A DNA stretch of 7,054 nucleotides from Microbacteriaceae bacterium. Its GTDB lineage: Bacteria > Actinomycetota > Actinomycetes > Actinomycetales > Microbacteriaceae. The stretch spans positions 1 through 7,054 of the forward strand of contig JAAYAS010000277.1 of the NCBI GenBank assembly GCA_012719255.1. Direction: 5' to 3'. Numbering within the stretch: the stretch's first letter is position 1; the number at the start of each line of letters is the position of its first letter. The notes beneath the pieces were generated by a model that ran no database searches, had not been told where the DNA came from, and saw nothing but the letters and a program-made list of their open reading frames with translations. Positions 1 to 6,741 of the stretch are shown in pieces. The position numbers were made by a program, and so were the translations under genes.

Positions 1-21
1 CCGCGCTGCACCCGACTTCGT

Positions 22-26
22 GAGGA
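22..26 (+). promoter_or_regulatory. ribosome binding site of rfbB
   Basis: GAGGA lies 5 nt before ATG 32. It supports ATG 32 over the in-frame GTG at 20, which would overlap this site. Confidence 0.6.
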
Positions 27-31
27 ACGCA

Positions 32-1015
32 ATGAAACTGCTCGTCACCGGCGGCGCCGGCTTCATCGGCTCGAACTTCGCCCGCATGGCGGTCGACGAC
101 CGGCTGCCCGGCATCGAGGGCGCCGAGGTGATCGTGCTCGACGCGCTCACCTACTCGGGCAACCTCGCGAACCTCGACCCCATCAAGGACTCGCCCCGCT
201 ACGAGTTCGTGCACGGCGACATCCGCGACACCGCGCTGCTCGACGAGCTCATGCCCCGCGTCGACGGCGTCGTGCACTTCGCCGCCGAATCGCACGTCGA
301 CCGCTCGGTGCGCGACGCCTCGATCTTCGTCGAGACCAACGTGCTCGGCACCCAGCGCCTGCTCGACGCCGCGCTGAAGCACGGCGTCGACCGCTTCGTG
401 CACGTCTCGACCGACGAGGTCTACGGCTCGATCGAGGAGGGCGAGTGGACCGAGGAGTGGCCGCTCGAGCCCAACTCGCCCTACGCCGCGTCGAAGGCCG
501 GCAGCGACCTCATCGCCCGCAGCTACCACCGCACCCACGGCATGAACCTCTCGATCACCCGCTGCTCGAACAACTACGGGCCCTACCACTTCCCCGAGAA
601 GCTCATCCCGCTGTTCGTCACCAACCTCATGGACGACAAGCACGTGCCCCTCTACGGCACCGGCGAGAACGTGCGCGACTGGCTGCACGTCGACGACCAC
701 TGCCGCGGCATCGCGCTCGTCTACGCGAAGGGCGGCGCCGGCGATGTCTACAACATCGGCGGCGGCACCCAGCTCACCAACGTCGAGATCACGAAGAAGA
801 TCCTCGAGCTCATGGGCAAGGACTGGTCGTACGTCGACCACGTCGAGGACCGCAAGGGCCACGACCTGCGCTACTGCGTCGACATCACGAAGATCGAGAA
901 CGAGCTCGGCTACACCCCGCAGGTGCCGTTCGAGCAGGGCCTCGCCGACGTCGTGCAGTGGTACCGCGACCGCCGCGACTGGTGGGAGCCGCTGAAGGAG
1001 CGTGCCGCGCTGTGA
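32..1015 (+). CDS. rfbB: dTDP-glucose 4,6-dehydratase
   Basis: Converts dTDP-D-glucose to dTDP-4-dehydro-6-deoxyglucose, the second step of dTDP-L-rhamnose synthesis in the cytoplasm; it is an NAD-dependent extended SDR enzyme. The 327-aa product has the Rossmann motif G7-x-x-G10-x-x-G13 (VTGGAGFIGSN), the HFAAESHVDRS segment near residues 82-92, the catalytic T127-D128-E129 triad element in STDEVYG, the Y151-x3-K155 SDR pair in YAASK, and the RCSNNYGPYHFPEK stretch (177-190) typical of RmlB. Length matches the family (about 320-360 aa). ATG 32 is preferred over in-frame GTG 20 because it has a GAGGA ribosome site 5 nt upstream and begins directly with the expected MKLLVTGG. The stop overlaps the start of rfbD by 4 nt, so the two are one operon. 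RfbA and RfbC functions must be encoded elsewhere, perhaps just upstream. Family assignment is very secure. Confidence 0.96.
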   Translation: MKLLVTGGAGFIGSNFARMAVDDRLPGIEGAEVIVLDALTYSGNLANLDPIKDSPRYEFVHGDIRDTALLDELMPRVDGVVHFAAESHVDRSVRDASIFVETNVLGTQRLLDAALKHGVDRFVHVSTDEVYGSIEEGEWTEEWPLEPNSPYAASKAGSDLIARSYHRTHGMNLSITRCSNNYGPYHFPEKLIPLFVTNLMDDKHVPLYGTGENVRDWLHVDDHCRGIALVYAKGGAGDVYNIGGGTQLTNVEITKKILELMGKDWSYVDHVEDRKGHDLRYCVDITKIENELGYTPQVPFEQGLADVVQWYRDRRDWWEPLKERAAL

Positions 1016-1890
1016 GCGCCGACGCCCCCGCGCAGACGCGCTACCTCATCACCGGCGCCGCCGGCATGCTCGGGCAGGACCTCCAGCTCGCGCTCGCCGG
1101 CCGCGACGTCACCGCGCTGCGCCGCGCCGACCTCAACATCACCGACGCCGACGCCGTCGCCGCCGCGGTCGAGGGCCACGACGTCGTCATCAACGCCGCC
1201 GCCTACACCGCCGTCGACCAGGCCGAGGACGACGAGGACGCCGCCTACGCGATCAACGCCACCGGCACCGAGCACCTCGCCCGCGCCTGCGCCGCCACCG
1301 GCGCCCGGCTCGTGCACTACTCCACCGACTACGTGTTCCAGGGCGACGCATCCGAGCCCTACGACGAGGACGCCCCGCGCGACCCGCTCAACGCCTACGG
1401 CCGCACCAAGGCCGCCGGCGAGCAGCTCGCGCTCGACGCGCATCCCGAGGGCGTCTACGTGCTCCGCACCGCCTGGCTCTACGGCGGCGGCGGTCCGAAC
1501 TTCGCGAAGACCATGGTGAAGCTCGCCGAGACCCGCCCCGAGATCACCGTCGTCGACGACCAGCTCGGCCAGCCGACCTACACGCGCGACCTCGCCGAGC
1601 AGACCGTCGCGCTGCTCGACGCCGACGCGCCCGCCGGCGTCTACCACGCCACGAACTCGGGCGAGTGCACCTGGTTCGACTTCGCCCGCGAGATCTTCCG
1701 CCTCGCCGGCCACGACCCCGAGCGCGTGCAGCCCACCGACTCGAGCGCCTTCGAGCGCCCCGCCGCGCGCCCCGCCTACTCGGTGCTCGGCCACCGCCGC
1801 TGGCTCGAGGCGGGCATCCCCGAGATGCGCGACTGGCGCGAGGCGCTCGCCGACGCCGCCGAGAACGGGGTGCTCACCTCCGGATGGTGA
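1012..1890 (+). CDS. rfbD: dTDP-4-dehydrorhamnose reductase
   Basis: Catalyses the final NAD(P)H-dependent reduction of dTDP-4-dehydro-L-rhamnose to dTDP-L-rhamnose. The 292-aa product shows the Rossmann glycine motif G15-x-x-G18-x-x-G21 (ITGAAGMLGQDL), NAAAYTAVDQAE (61-72), the STDYVFQG signature (104-111, S104-T105-D106), the catalytic Y129-x3-K133 pair in YGRTK, the RTAWLYG motif (152-158), and the C-terminal ERPAARPAYSVL substrate-binding segment (248-259). All are characteristic of RmlD and the length is normal. The start is a GTG that overlaps the rfbB stop in a GTGA configuration, with AAGGAG at 995-1000, 11 nt upstream. The 4-nt overlap implies translational coupling. The 3' end overlaps the glycosyltransferase start in the same way. 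A longer open frame runs upstream through rfbB but is only a shadow reading of that gene. Confidence 0.95.
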   Translation: MSADAPAQTRYLITGAAGMLGQDLQLALAGRDVTALRRADLNITDADAVAAAVEGHDVVINAAAYTAVDQAEDDEDAAYAINATGTEHLARACAATGARLVHYSTDYVFQGDASEPYDEDAPRDPLNAYGRTKAAGEQLALDAHPEGVYVLRTAWLYGGGGPNFAKTMVKLAETRPEITVVDDQLGQPTYTRDLAEQTVALLDADAPAGVYHATNSGECTWFDFAREIFRLAGHDPERVQPTDSSAFERPAARPAYSVLGHRRWLEAGIPEMRDWREALADAAENGVLTSGW

Positions 1891-3029
1891 CGCTCGGCTT
1901 CATCCTCGACCAGCTGCTCGGCGACGTGCCCGGCGGCATCGGCCGCTACACCGAGAACCTCGCCCGCGAGGTCATCAAGCGCGCCCCCGAGGGCACCCGC
2001 GTCGAAGGGCTCACGGCGATGATCACCGCCGAGCAGGAGCAGCAGCTCTACGACCGGCTGCACGGGCTGTCGAGCATCCGCTCGGCGAAGCTCACCCGGC
2101 GGGCGCTGTCGAAGTCGTGGCAGCACGGCCTGCTCACCAACGCCTACGGCGGCGGCCTCGTGCACGCCCCGAGCCTCTACGCGCCGATGCGCGACAAGGC
2201 CTCGGGCGACCTCACCCAGCTCGTCGTCACCGTGCACGACGCGGTGCCGTGGACCCATCCCGACACGCTCACCCGCAACGGCGTGCGCTGGCACAAGGCG
2301 ATGCTGAAGCGCGCCTACCTCTACGCCGACGCGGTCGTCACCCCCACCCACGCCGTCGCCGAGCAGCTCGCCGGCATCTACCGGTTCCGCGACCGGCTCC
2401 GGGTCATCCCCGGCGCCGCCTCGCCCGACGTCGCGCTCCCCGACTCCGAGGCCGAGCGCGACGCCATCGCCGCCCGGCTCGAGCTGCCCGCCGACTTCAT
2501 CCTCGCCATCGGCACCCTCGAGCCGCGCAAGGGGCTCGACCGGCTCGTGCGGGCCCTCGCCCGGCCCGAGCTGCGGGATGCGGTGCTCGTGCACGCGGGA
2601 CCGGCCGGCTGGGGCGAGGTGAGCTTCGACTCGCTCTGCGCCGACGCCGGCGTCGATCGCGCGCGCGTGCGCGACCTCGGCTTCGTGAGCGACGCCGAGC
2701 TCGCCGTCGCCCTCGACCGCGCCGCGGTGTACTGCATGCCCTCGCTCGACGAGGGCTTCGGCCTGCCGGTGCTCGAGGCGTTCCGCGCCGGCACCCCGGT
2801 CGTGCACACCGACGTGCCGGCGCTGCTCGAGGTGTCGCAGGGCTCGTCGCTGAGCGTGCCGCTCGCGCCCGACGCGTCGTTCGAGGAGCGGCTCGCGCTC
2901 GCCCTGTCGAACGTGCTCGGCGACGCCGAGCTGCGCGACACGCTCATCACCGCCGGCCGCGACCGCGTGCCGATCTACTCGTGGGCGCACTCCGCCGACC
3001 TCGTCTGGCGCCTCCACGCCGACCTGTAG
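1884..3029 (+). CDS. GT4-family glycosyltransferase
   Basis: Predicted retaining glycosyltransferase of the GT-B fold (GT4, glycosyl transferase group 1), moving a sugar from a nucleotide donor to an envelope glycan or lipid-linked acceptor at the inner membrane face. The 381-aa product has an N-terminal acceptor half with the glycine-rich GGIGRYTENL loop (17-26) and TVHDAVPW (116-123). The C-terminal donor half has VIPGAAS (174-180), ILAIGTLEPRKGLDRLVRAL (206-225), HAGP (237-240), DLGFVSDAEL (264-273) and the E290-x7-E298 nucleotide-sugar motif in DEGFGLPVLEAF. Two starts are possible: ATG 1884, or GTG 1887 within the GTGA overlap with the rfbD stop. Both leave the protein essentially unchanged. 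No clear ribosome site is close by, which fits coupling to rfbD. Its place in the rhamnose operon suggests, but does not prove, rhamnosyl transfer; mannosyltransferases look similar. Confidence 0.9.
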   Translation: MVTLGFILDQLLGDVPGGIGRYTENLAREVIKRAPEGTRVEGLTAMITAEQEQQLYDRLHGLSSIRSAKLTRRALSKSWQHGLLTNAYGGGLVHAPSLYAPMRDKASGDLTQLVVTVHDAVPWTHPDTLTRNGVRWHKAMLKRAYLYADAVVTPTHAVAEQLAGIYRFRDRLRVIPGAASPDVALPDSEAERDAIAARLELPADFILAIGTLEPRKGLDRLVRALARPELRDAVLVHAGPAGWGEVSFDSLCADAGVDRARVRDLGFVSDAELAVALDRAAVYCMPSLDEGFGLPVLEAFRAGTPVVHTDVPALLEVSQGSSLSVPLAPDASFEERLALALSNVLGDAELRDTLITAGRDRVPIYSWAHSADLVWRLHADL

Positions 3030-3049
3030 GCGCGGCGCCCTCCCGAACA

Positions 3050-3079
3050 GGCCGGTGGTCGCAGGTACGACTACCGGTC
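3050..3079 (+). terminator. hairpin terminator candidate after the rhamnose operon
   Basis: GGCCGGTGGTCG (3050-3061), a six-base loop CAGGTA, and CGACTACCGGTC (3068-3079) form a 12-bp stem. It begins 21 nt after the glycosyltransferase stop. Two of the pairs are G-U in the rightward RNA but would be C-A mismatches in the leftward RNA, so the hairpin favours termination of the plus-strand operon. There is no U-run, as is common in high-GC actinobacteria. Confidence 0.55.
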
Positions 3080-3100
3080 GAAATCGGGGGGGGCTCGCCG

Positions 3101-3119
3101 CCGCGCGCCCGCCGCGCGG
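3101..3119 (-). terminator. GC hairpin after the LCP gene
   Basis: CCGCGCG (3101-3107) pairs perfectly with CGCGCGG (3113-3119) across a five-base loop, 10 nt beyond the LCP stop on the minus strand. An 8-base C run on that strand (G8 on the plus strand, 3086-3093) follows instead of a U-run. Its role as a terminator is inferred from position only; in such GC-rich sequence a 7-bp stem can also arise by chance. Confidence 0.35.
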
Positions 3120-3129
3120 GGTCCGGGCG

Positions 3130-4485
3130 CTAGGGCAGCTCGCCGTCGAGGGCCTGCTGCACCGCGGCGCGCACCTCGTCGTAGTCGAGCTCGCCCTCGA
3201 CGTCGAAGCGCGGCGGCGCGATGTCGATGCGCACGTTGTCGTCGCGGCCGCGCGACTTCAGCCCGAGATCGGCGAGCACGCCCACCTGCCCCGGCGCGAC
3301 GTCGGTCTGCACGACCTCGTCGATCGCGTCGAGGATCGCGCCCGAGCGCTGCAGCATCGCCCCCGGCAGCTGCGCGATCACCGCATCCTGCAGCTCGCGC
3401 TGCCGCTCCATGCGCGCGTAGTCGGTGGTCTCGTAGCGCGAGCGGGCGTACCAGAGCGCGGTCTCGCCGTCCATCACCTGCTCGCCCGGCTCGATCCAGT
3501 GCTGCGGCGGCTGCCAGTCGGGGATCGTGCCGTCGTCGTTCGCGCCCATGCCGACGCGCTCGGTCACGTCGATGCGCACCCCGCCCATCGCATCCACGAG
3601 CGCCGCGAAGCCCTGCATGTCGACGAGCGCGTAGTAGTGGATCTCGAGGCCGGTGATCCACTCGACCGCATCGCGCGTCGCCTCGATGCCCGGCTCGCTG
3701 CCGCGCTCGGCCGCATCCGGGTACACGTCGTAGCCGTGCACGTCGACCTCGGTGTAGATCGAGTTGAGGTAGCAGACGTCGACGTTGCACCACGTGTAGC
3801 CGTCGGGGTACATGTCGCGCATCGGGCCGTCGCTGAAGCCGAAGTCCTCGAGCGTGCGCGGCAGGCCGATCGTGACGAGCCGGCCGGTGAGCGCGTCGAA
3901 GCTCATCACGCTGATCGAGTCGGCGCGCAGTCCCTCGCGGTCAGCGCCGCGGTCGCCGCCGAGCAGCAGCACGTTGAGGCGGCCGTCGCTCGGCAGCTTG
4001 AGCCCCGCGTTCGCGTCGCCGAACAGCGTCTGGATCGCCTGGTTCGCGCGCAGCACCTGCGCGCTCGCGACGCCGCCGGCGAGCAGCGGCACCACGCCGA
4101 CGACGAGCGCGAGCACCATGATCAGGCCGCGCGCGAAGTGGTCGACGCGGAACAGCCGCACCTGCCGCAGCGTCTCGAGCTGCGTGAGCAGCAGCCAGCC
4201 CCCGCCCGCGACGAGCGCCGCCGCGAGCGCCGTGAGCCCCCATCCGGTCGTGAGCACGAACAGCAGCGGCCCGCGCGCGACGAACCACAGCAGCACTGCA
4301 ACGAGCACCGCGACGATGGCCGCGAGCCAGAGCCGCAGGCCCAGCCGACCGAAGCGGCGGTTGCCGGCGAGCAGCGGGCCGGCGCCGGGGATGAGGACGT
4401 TGGCGCCGAGGAGCCACCACGCGCGCCGGGTCATGAACTCGGGCTGGGTGGTGTCGGGATGCCGCAGCGGCAGGGAGGTGCGCAT
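3130..4485 (-). CDS. LytR-CpsA-Psr (LCP) family envelope protein
   Basis: LCP proteins transfer lipid-linked glycopolymers such as teichoic acid-like or rhamnose-containing polymers to peptidoglycan outside the membrane. The 451-aa product begins with hydrophobic segments at about 25-41, 50-70, 73-100 and 120-142, suggesting up to four membrane passes, then an extracellular LCP domain. This domain shows LNVLLLGGDRG (170-180) with D178, RADSISVMSFD (187-197) with D189, IGLPRTLEDF (206-215) with R210, CYLNSIY (238-244), YYALVDMQGFAALVDAMGGV (284-303) and ALWYARSRYETTDYARMERQ (343-362) with R348, R350, R358 and R361. The usual IPRD aspartate appears as T211. C233 and C238 could form a disulfide. 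ATG 4485 is chosen because GAGGG lies 4 nt upstream; an upstream GTG (4533) and ATG 4434 lack such support. It is convergent with the rhamnose operon, consistent with work on the same glycan. The exact polymer is unknown. Confidence 0.92.
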   Translation of the reverse strand: MRTSLPLRHPDTTQPEFMTRRAWWLLGANVLIPGAGPLLAGNRRFGRLGLRLWLAAIVAVLVAVLLWFVARGPLLFVLTTGWGLTALAAALVAGGGWLLLTQLETLRQVRLFRVDHFARGLIMVLALVVGVVPLLAGGVASAQVLRANQAIQTLFGDANAGLKLPSDGRLNVLLLGGDRGADREGLRADSISVMSFDALTGRLVTIGLPRTLEDFGFSDGPMRDMYPDGYTWCNVDVCYLNSIYTEVDVHGYDVYPDAAERGSEPGIEATRDAVEWITGLEIHYYALVDMQGFAALVDAMGGVRIDVTERVGMGANDDGTIPDWQPPQHWIEPGEQVMDGETALWYARSRYETTDYARMERQRELQDAVIAQLPGAMLQRSGAILDAIDEVVQTDVAPGQVGVLADLGLKSRGRDDNVRIDIAPPRFDVEGELDYDEVRAAVQQALDGELP

Positions 4486-4489
4486 ATCG

Positions 4490-4494
4490 CCCTC
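4490..4494 (-). promoter_or_regulatory. ribosome binding site of the LCP gene
   Basis: On the minus strand GAGGG lies 4 nt before the ATG at 4485. It decides the start against a longer GTG reading from 4533 and a shorter ATG at 4434, which has no purine-rich site upstream. I see no convincing -10/-35 pair in the 100-bp gap up to the SulP stop. Confidence 0.55.
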
Positions 4495-4549
4495 AAGGCT
4501 ACGGCGCACCGGGGGGCGCGGAGCGTCGAACACCGGGCGGGTTGCTGCA

Positions 4550-4573
4550 CTGCCCTGGGTCGGTGCAGGGCGG
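4550..4573 (-). terminator. hairpin between the SulP and LCP genes
   Basis: GCCCTG (4552-4557) pairs perfectly with CAGGGC (4566-4571) over an 8-base loop, and two further pairs (one G-U on the plus-sense reading) extend it to 4550-4573. It starts 12 nt past the SulP stop on the minus strand. A competing pairing TGCAC/GTGCA overlaps it. No U-run is present. It may separate SulP transcription from LCP, but this is position-based inference. Confidence 0.35.
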
Positions 4574-4585
4574 GATGCCGGGCGG

Positions 4586-6109
4586 TCAGCCGCCGAGGCT
4601 GCCGCTGAGCCGCTCGTGGAACGCGGCGGCGACCTCGTTGAGCCCCTCGATCGTCACCGACTTGCCGCGCTGCCCGTACTTCGCGACCACCGCATCGAGG
4701 GCGGCGACGGTCGACGCGTCCCACACGTGCGAGCGCGACATGTCGATGACGACCCGGTCGGGGTCGTCGGCGTACTCGAACTGCGTCGTGAGGTCGTTGC
4801 TCGACGCGAAGAACAGCTGCCCGCTCACCTCGTACCGGGCGACCGCCGCATCCCCCTCGCCCTCGACGACGCGGTCGACCATCACGAAGTGTGCGACCCG
4901 GCGCGCGAACATCACCATCGCGGCGAGCACGCCAAGCCCGACGCCGATCGCGAGGTTGTTCGTCCACACCGTGGCGATCACGGTGACGAGCATCACCGCG
5001 GTCTCGCTCTTCGGCATCCGCCGCAGCGTCGAGGGGCGGATGCTGCGCCAGTCGAAGGTCGCGACCGACACCATGATCATCACCGCCACGAGCGCGGCCA
5101 TCGGGATGATCGCCACGACATCGCCGAGCACGAGCACCAGCACGAGGAGGAAGACGCCCGCGAGGAACGTCGAGATGCGGGTGCGGGCGCCCGACGCCTT
5201 CACGTTGATCATCGTCTGGCCGATCATCGCGCAGCCGCCCATCCCGCCGAACGCGCCCGACAGCACGTTCGCGCATCCCTGCCCGAACGCCTCGCGGGTC
5301 TTGCGCGAGTGCGTGTCGGTGATGTCGTCGACGAGCTTCGCGGTCATCAGCGACTCGAGCAGCCCCACCACCGCGAGACCGAGCGCGTACGGGCCGATGA
5401 TCCGCAGCGTCTCGAGGGTGAGCGGCACGGCCGGGATGAGCAGCTCGGGCAGGCTCGTCGGCAGCTCGCCCTGATCGCCGACGGTCGGCACCCGCCACGC
5501 GAACAGCACCACCGCCGCGGTGAGCACCACGATCGCGACCAGCGGCGCCGGCACCGCCTTCGTGAGCCGCGGCACGAGGTAGAGGATGCCGAGGCCGACC
5601 GCGACGAGCGGGTAGACGAGCCACGGGATGCCCTCGCCGAACAGCTGCGGCAGCTGCGACAGGAAGATGAGGATGGCGAGCGCGTTGACGAACCCGACCA
5701 TCACCGATCGCGGGATGAACCGCATCAGCTTCGCGACGCCGAGCGCGGCGAGCACGATCTGGATGAGCCCGCCGAGGATCACCGTGGCGAGGAAGTGGTC
5801 CATGCCGTGCTCGCGGGCGACCGGGGCGATGACGAGCGCGACGGCGCCGGTGGCGGCGGTGATCATCGCGGGCCGGCCACCGAGGAACGCGATCGCGACG
5901 GCCATGATGAACGACGAGAACAGGCCGAGGCGCGGATCGACCCCCGCGATGATCGAGAACGCGATCGCCTCGGGGATGAGCGCGAGCGCCACGACGAGGC
6001 CGGCGAGCACCTCGCGGGTGAGCAGCCGCGGACTGCGCAGCGCCTGCAGCACGGTCGGTTCGATGCGGTAGCGCGAGTCGCGGTCGCGCGGCGGGGTGAC
6101 GACGGTCAT
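4586..6109 (-). CDS. SulP-family inorganic anion transporter with STAS domain
   Basis: Membrane transporter of the SLC26/SulP family, which move sulfate, bicarbonate or other small anions, often coupled to Na+ or H+. The 507-aa product has an N-terminal, strongly hydrophobic core (about 32-403). It carries the family stretch ALIPEAIAFSIIAGVDPRLG (43-62), an NALAILIF segment (142-149), LLESLMTAKLVDDITDTHSR (250-269), the glycine-rich GQGCANVLSGAFGGMGG region (276-292) and GQTMINVKASGARTRIS (297-313). A cytoplasmic C-terminal STAS domain occupies about 420-503, with VIDMSRSHVWDASTVAALD (454-472); S466 in DAS lies at the position phosphorylated in anti-sigma antagonists. Length is typical, so the gene looks complete. 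ATG 6109 is preferred to an upstream in-frame GTG at 6187 because GGAGG lies 4 nt before it. The divergent MerR gene and the shared operator-like palindrome suggest regulated expression. Substrate cannot be decided from sequence; no carbonic anhydrase or sulfate-assimilation gene adjoins it. Confidence 0.93.
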   Translation of the reverse strand: MTVVTPPRDRDSRYRIEPTVLQALRSPRLLTREVLAGLVVALALIPEAIAFSIIAGVDPRLGLFSSFIMAVAIAFLGGRPAMITAATGAVALVIAPVAREHGMDHFLATVILGGLIQIVLAALGVAKLMRFIPRSVMVGFVNALAILIFLSQLPQLFGEGIPWLVYPLVAVGLGILYLVPRLTKAVPAPLVAIVVLTAAVVLFAWRVPTVGDQGELPTSLPELLIPAVPLTLETLRIIGPYALGLAVVGLLESLMTAKLVDDITDTHSRKTREAFGQGCANVLSGAFGGMGGCAMIGQTMINVKASGARTRISTFLAGVFLLVLVLVLGDVVAIIPMAALVAVMIMVSVATFDWRSIRPSTLRRMPKSETAVMLVTVIATVWTNNLAIGVGLGVLAAMVMFARRVAHFVMVDRVVEGEGDAAVARYEVSGQLFFASSNDLTTQFEYADDPDRVVIDMSRSHVWDASTVAALDAVVAKYGQRGKSVTIEGLNEVAAAFHERLSGSLGG

Positions 6110-6113
6110 GCGT

Positions 6114-6118
6114 CCTCC
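6114..6118 (-). promoter_or_regulatory. ribosome binding site of the SulP gene
   Basis: A strong GGAGG on the minus strand, 4 nt before ATG 6109. It fixes the start and removes a 26-residue Pro/Ala/Arg-rich upstream extension that lacks family similarity. Confidence 0.7.
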
Positions 6119-6230
6119 GGGTCGGGACGCGGTCGCGTCGTGGGCTGGGGATGCGCGGTGGGGCGCAGGTGCCGAGCAGACCGGCACTGAGAAGATCGAG
6201 TGGGCGCGCCCGGCGGCGGCGCGCCGACGA

Positions 6231-6255
6231 CAACCCTAACGCAACGTAAGGGTTG
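6231..6255. promoter_or_regulatory. MerR-type operator palindrome
   Basis: CAACCCTAACG (6231-6241) and CGTAAGGGTTG (6245-6255) are inverted repeats matching at 10 of 11 positions around a CAA centre. The locally AT-richer AACGCAACGTAAG core stands out from the flanking GC-rich DNA. The size and form fit the dyads that MerR-family dimers bind between -35 and -10 elements. It lies 25 bp before the preferred merR start and 121 bp before the SulP start, so it could serve autoregulation, control of the SulP gene, or both. TAGGGT on the minus strand (6238 to 6233) resembles an actinobacterial -10, but no good -35 is visible for either direction. Confidence 0.6.
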
Positions 6256-6268
6256 GTGGGCGAGGACC

Positions 6269-6274
6269 GGGGAG
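6269..6274 (+). promoter_or_regulatory. ribosome binding site of merR
   Basis: GGGGAG lies 6 nt before ATG 6281. It favours that start over ATG 6299, which has only a GGGG run upstream, and over GTG 6200, whose reading would run through the operator palindrome. Confidence 0.5.
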
Positions 6275-6280
6275 CGGCTG

Positions 6281-6646
6281 ATGAACGCGGGGCGAACTAT
6301 GCGGATCGGCGAGGTGGCCGAGCGCACCTCGCTGTCGCTGCGCACGCTGCGCCACTACGACGACGTCGAGCTCGTCGCGCCGTCGGCCCGATCGGACGCC
6401 GGCTACCGGCTCTACACCGAGCGCGACGTCGAGCGGCTGCTCATCATCCGCCGGATGAAGCCGCTCGGCTACTCGCTCGACGAGATGCGCGAGCTGCTGC
6501 GCGTGATCGACGCGATCGCCGCGGGCGACGACGGCCTGCGCGCGCGGCTCGACGAGATCCGCGCCGGCGCCGTCGAGCGCCGCCGCCGCCTCGCCGAGCA
6601 GCTCGGCATGGCCGACGAGTTCGTCGCGAAGCTCGACCGGCTCTGA
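6281..6646 (+). CDS. MerR-family transcriptional regulator
   Basis: Small dimeric DNA-binding activator/repressor that distorts spaced promoters. The 121-aa product has the winged-helix N-terminus MRIGEVAERTSLSLRTLRHY (7-26), the wing motif DAGYRLYTERDVERL (39-53), then IRRMKPLGYSLDEMRELL (56-73), followed by an Arg/Glu-rich helix (about 85-121) expected to form the antiparallel dimer coiled coil. The protein ends there, so no large effector domain is present. It contains no cysteine, which argues against the Cys-based metal or SoxR-type redox sensing of classical relatives. ATG 6281 is preferred on ribosome-site grounds; ATG 6299 would give 115 aa and also keeps the whole domain. It is divergent from the SulP gene, with an operator-like palindrome between, so the simplest model is that it controls itself and that transporter. 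The inducer is unknown. Confidence 0.92.
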   Translation: MNAGRTMRIGEVAERTSLSLRTLRHYDDVELVAPSARSDAGYRLYTERDVERLLIIRRMKPLGYSLDEMRELLRVIDAIAAGDDGLRARLDEIRAGAVERRRRLAEQLGMADEFVAKLDRL

Positions 6647-6686
6647 GCGCGGGGCGGCGCGAGGGGTGGGGCGTGGTGCCGGGATG

Positions 6687-6707
6687 CGGCGCCGGATGCC
6701 GGCGCCG
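6687..6707 (+). terminator. perfect GC hairpin downstream of merR
   Basis: CGGCGCCGG (6687-6695) and CCGGCGCCG (6699-6707) form a perfect 9-bp stem around an ATG triloop, 40 nt after the merR stop. No U-run follows. It is the best candidate terminator for merR. Its left arm plus loop, GGCGCCGGATGC, recurs at 7028-7039 inside the probable coding end of the next gene. Confidence 0.5.
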
Positions 6708-6741
6708 ACGCGGGGACGCAGTGCCGGGGCCCTGCCGCGCT

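Noticed and set aside
1..23. 3' end of an upstream plus-strand gene (frame ending ALHPTS then TGA at 21-23)
   Set aside because: Six codons are too few to support a gene. The position just before rfbB is suggestive, but another frame is also open.
1002..1883. An upstream extension of the glycosyltransferase frame through rfbD
   Set aside because: The translation is Arg/Pro-rich with no GT-B features and overlaps the certain rfbD gene. The recognisable protein starts at 1884.
3812..6190. A 792-codon open frame on the plus strand, antisense to the LCP and SulP genes
   Set aside because: It is rich in Arg, His, Asp and Glu with low complexity, as expected for the reverse reading of GC3-rich genes. 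The opposite strand encodes clear LCP and SulP families with ribosome sites.
6203..6225. Two GGCGCGCC palindromes 15 bp apart in the merR-SulP intergenic region, with a third at 7041-7048
   Set aside because: Short all-GC palindromes are expected by chance at this base composition, and nothing else marks them as functional.
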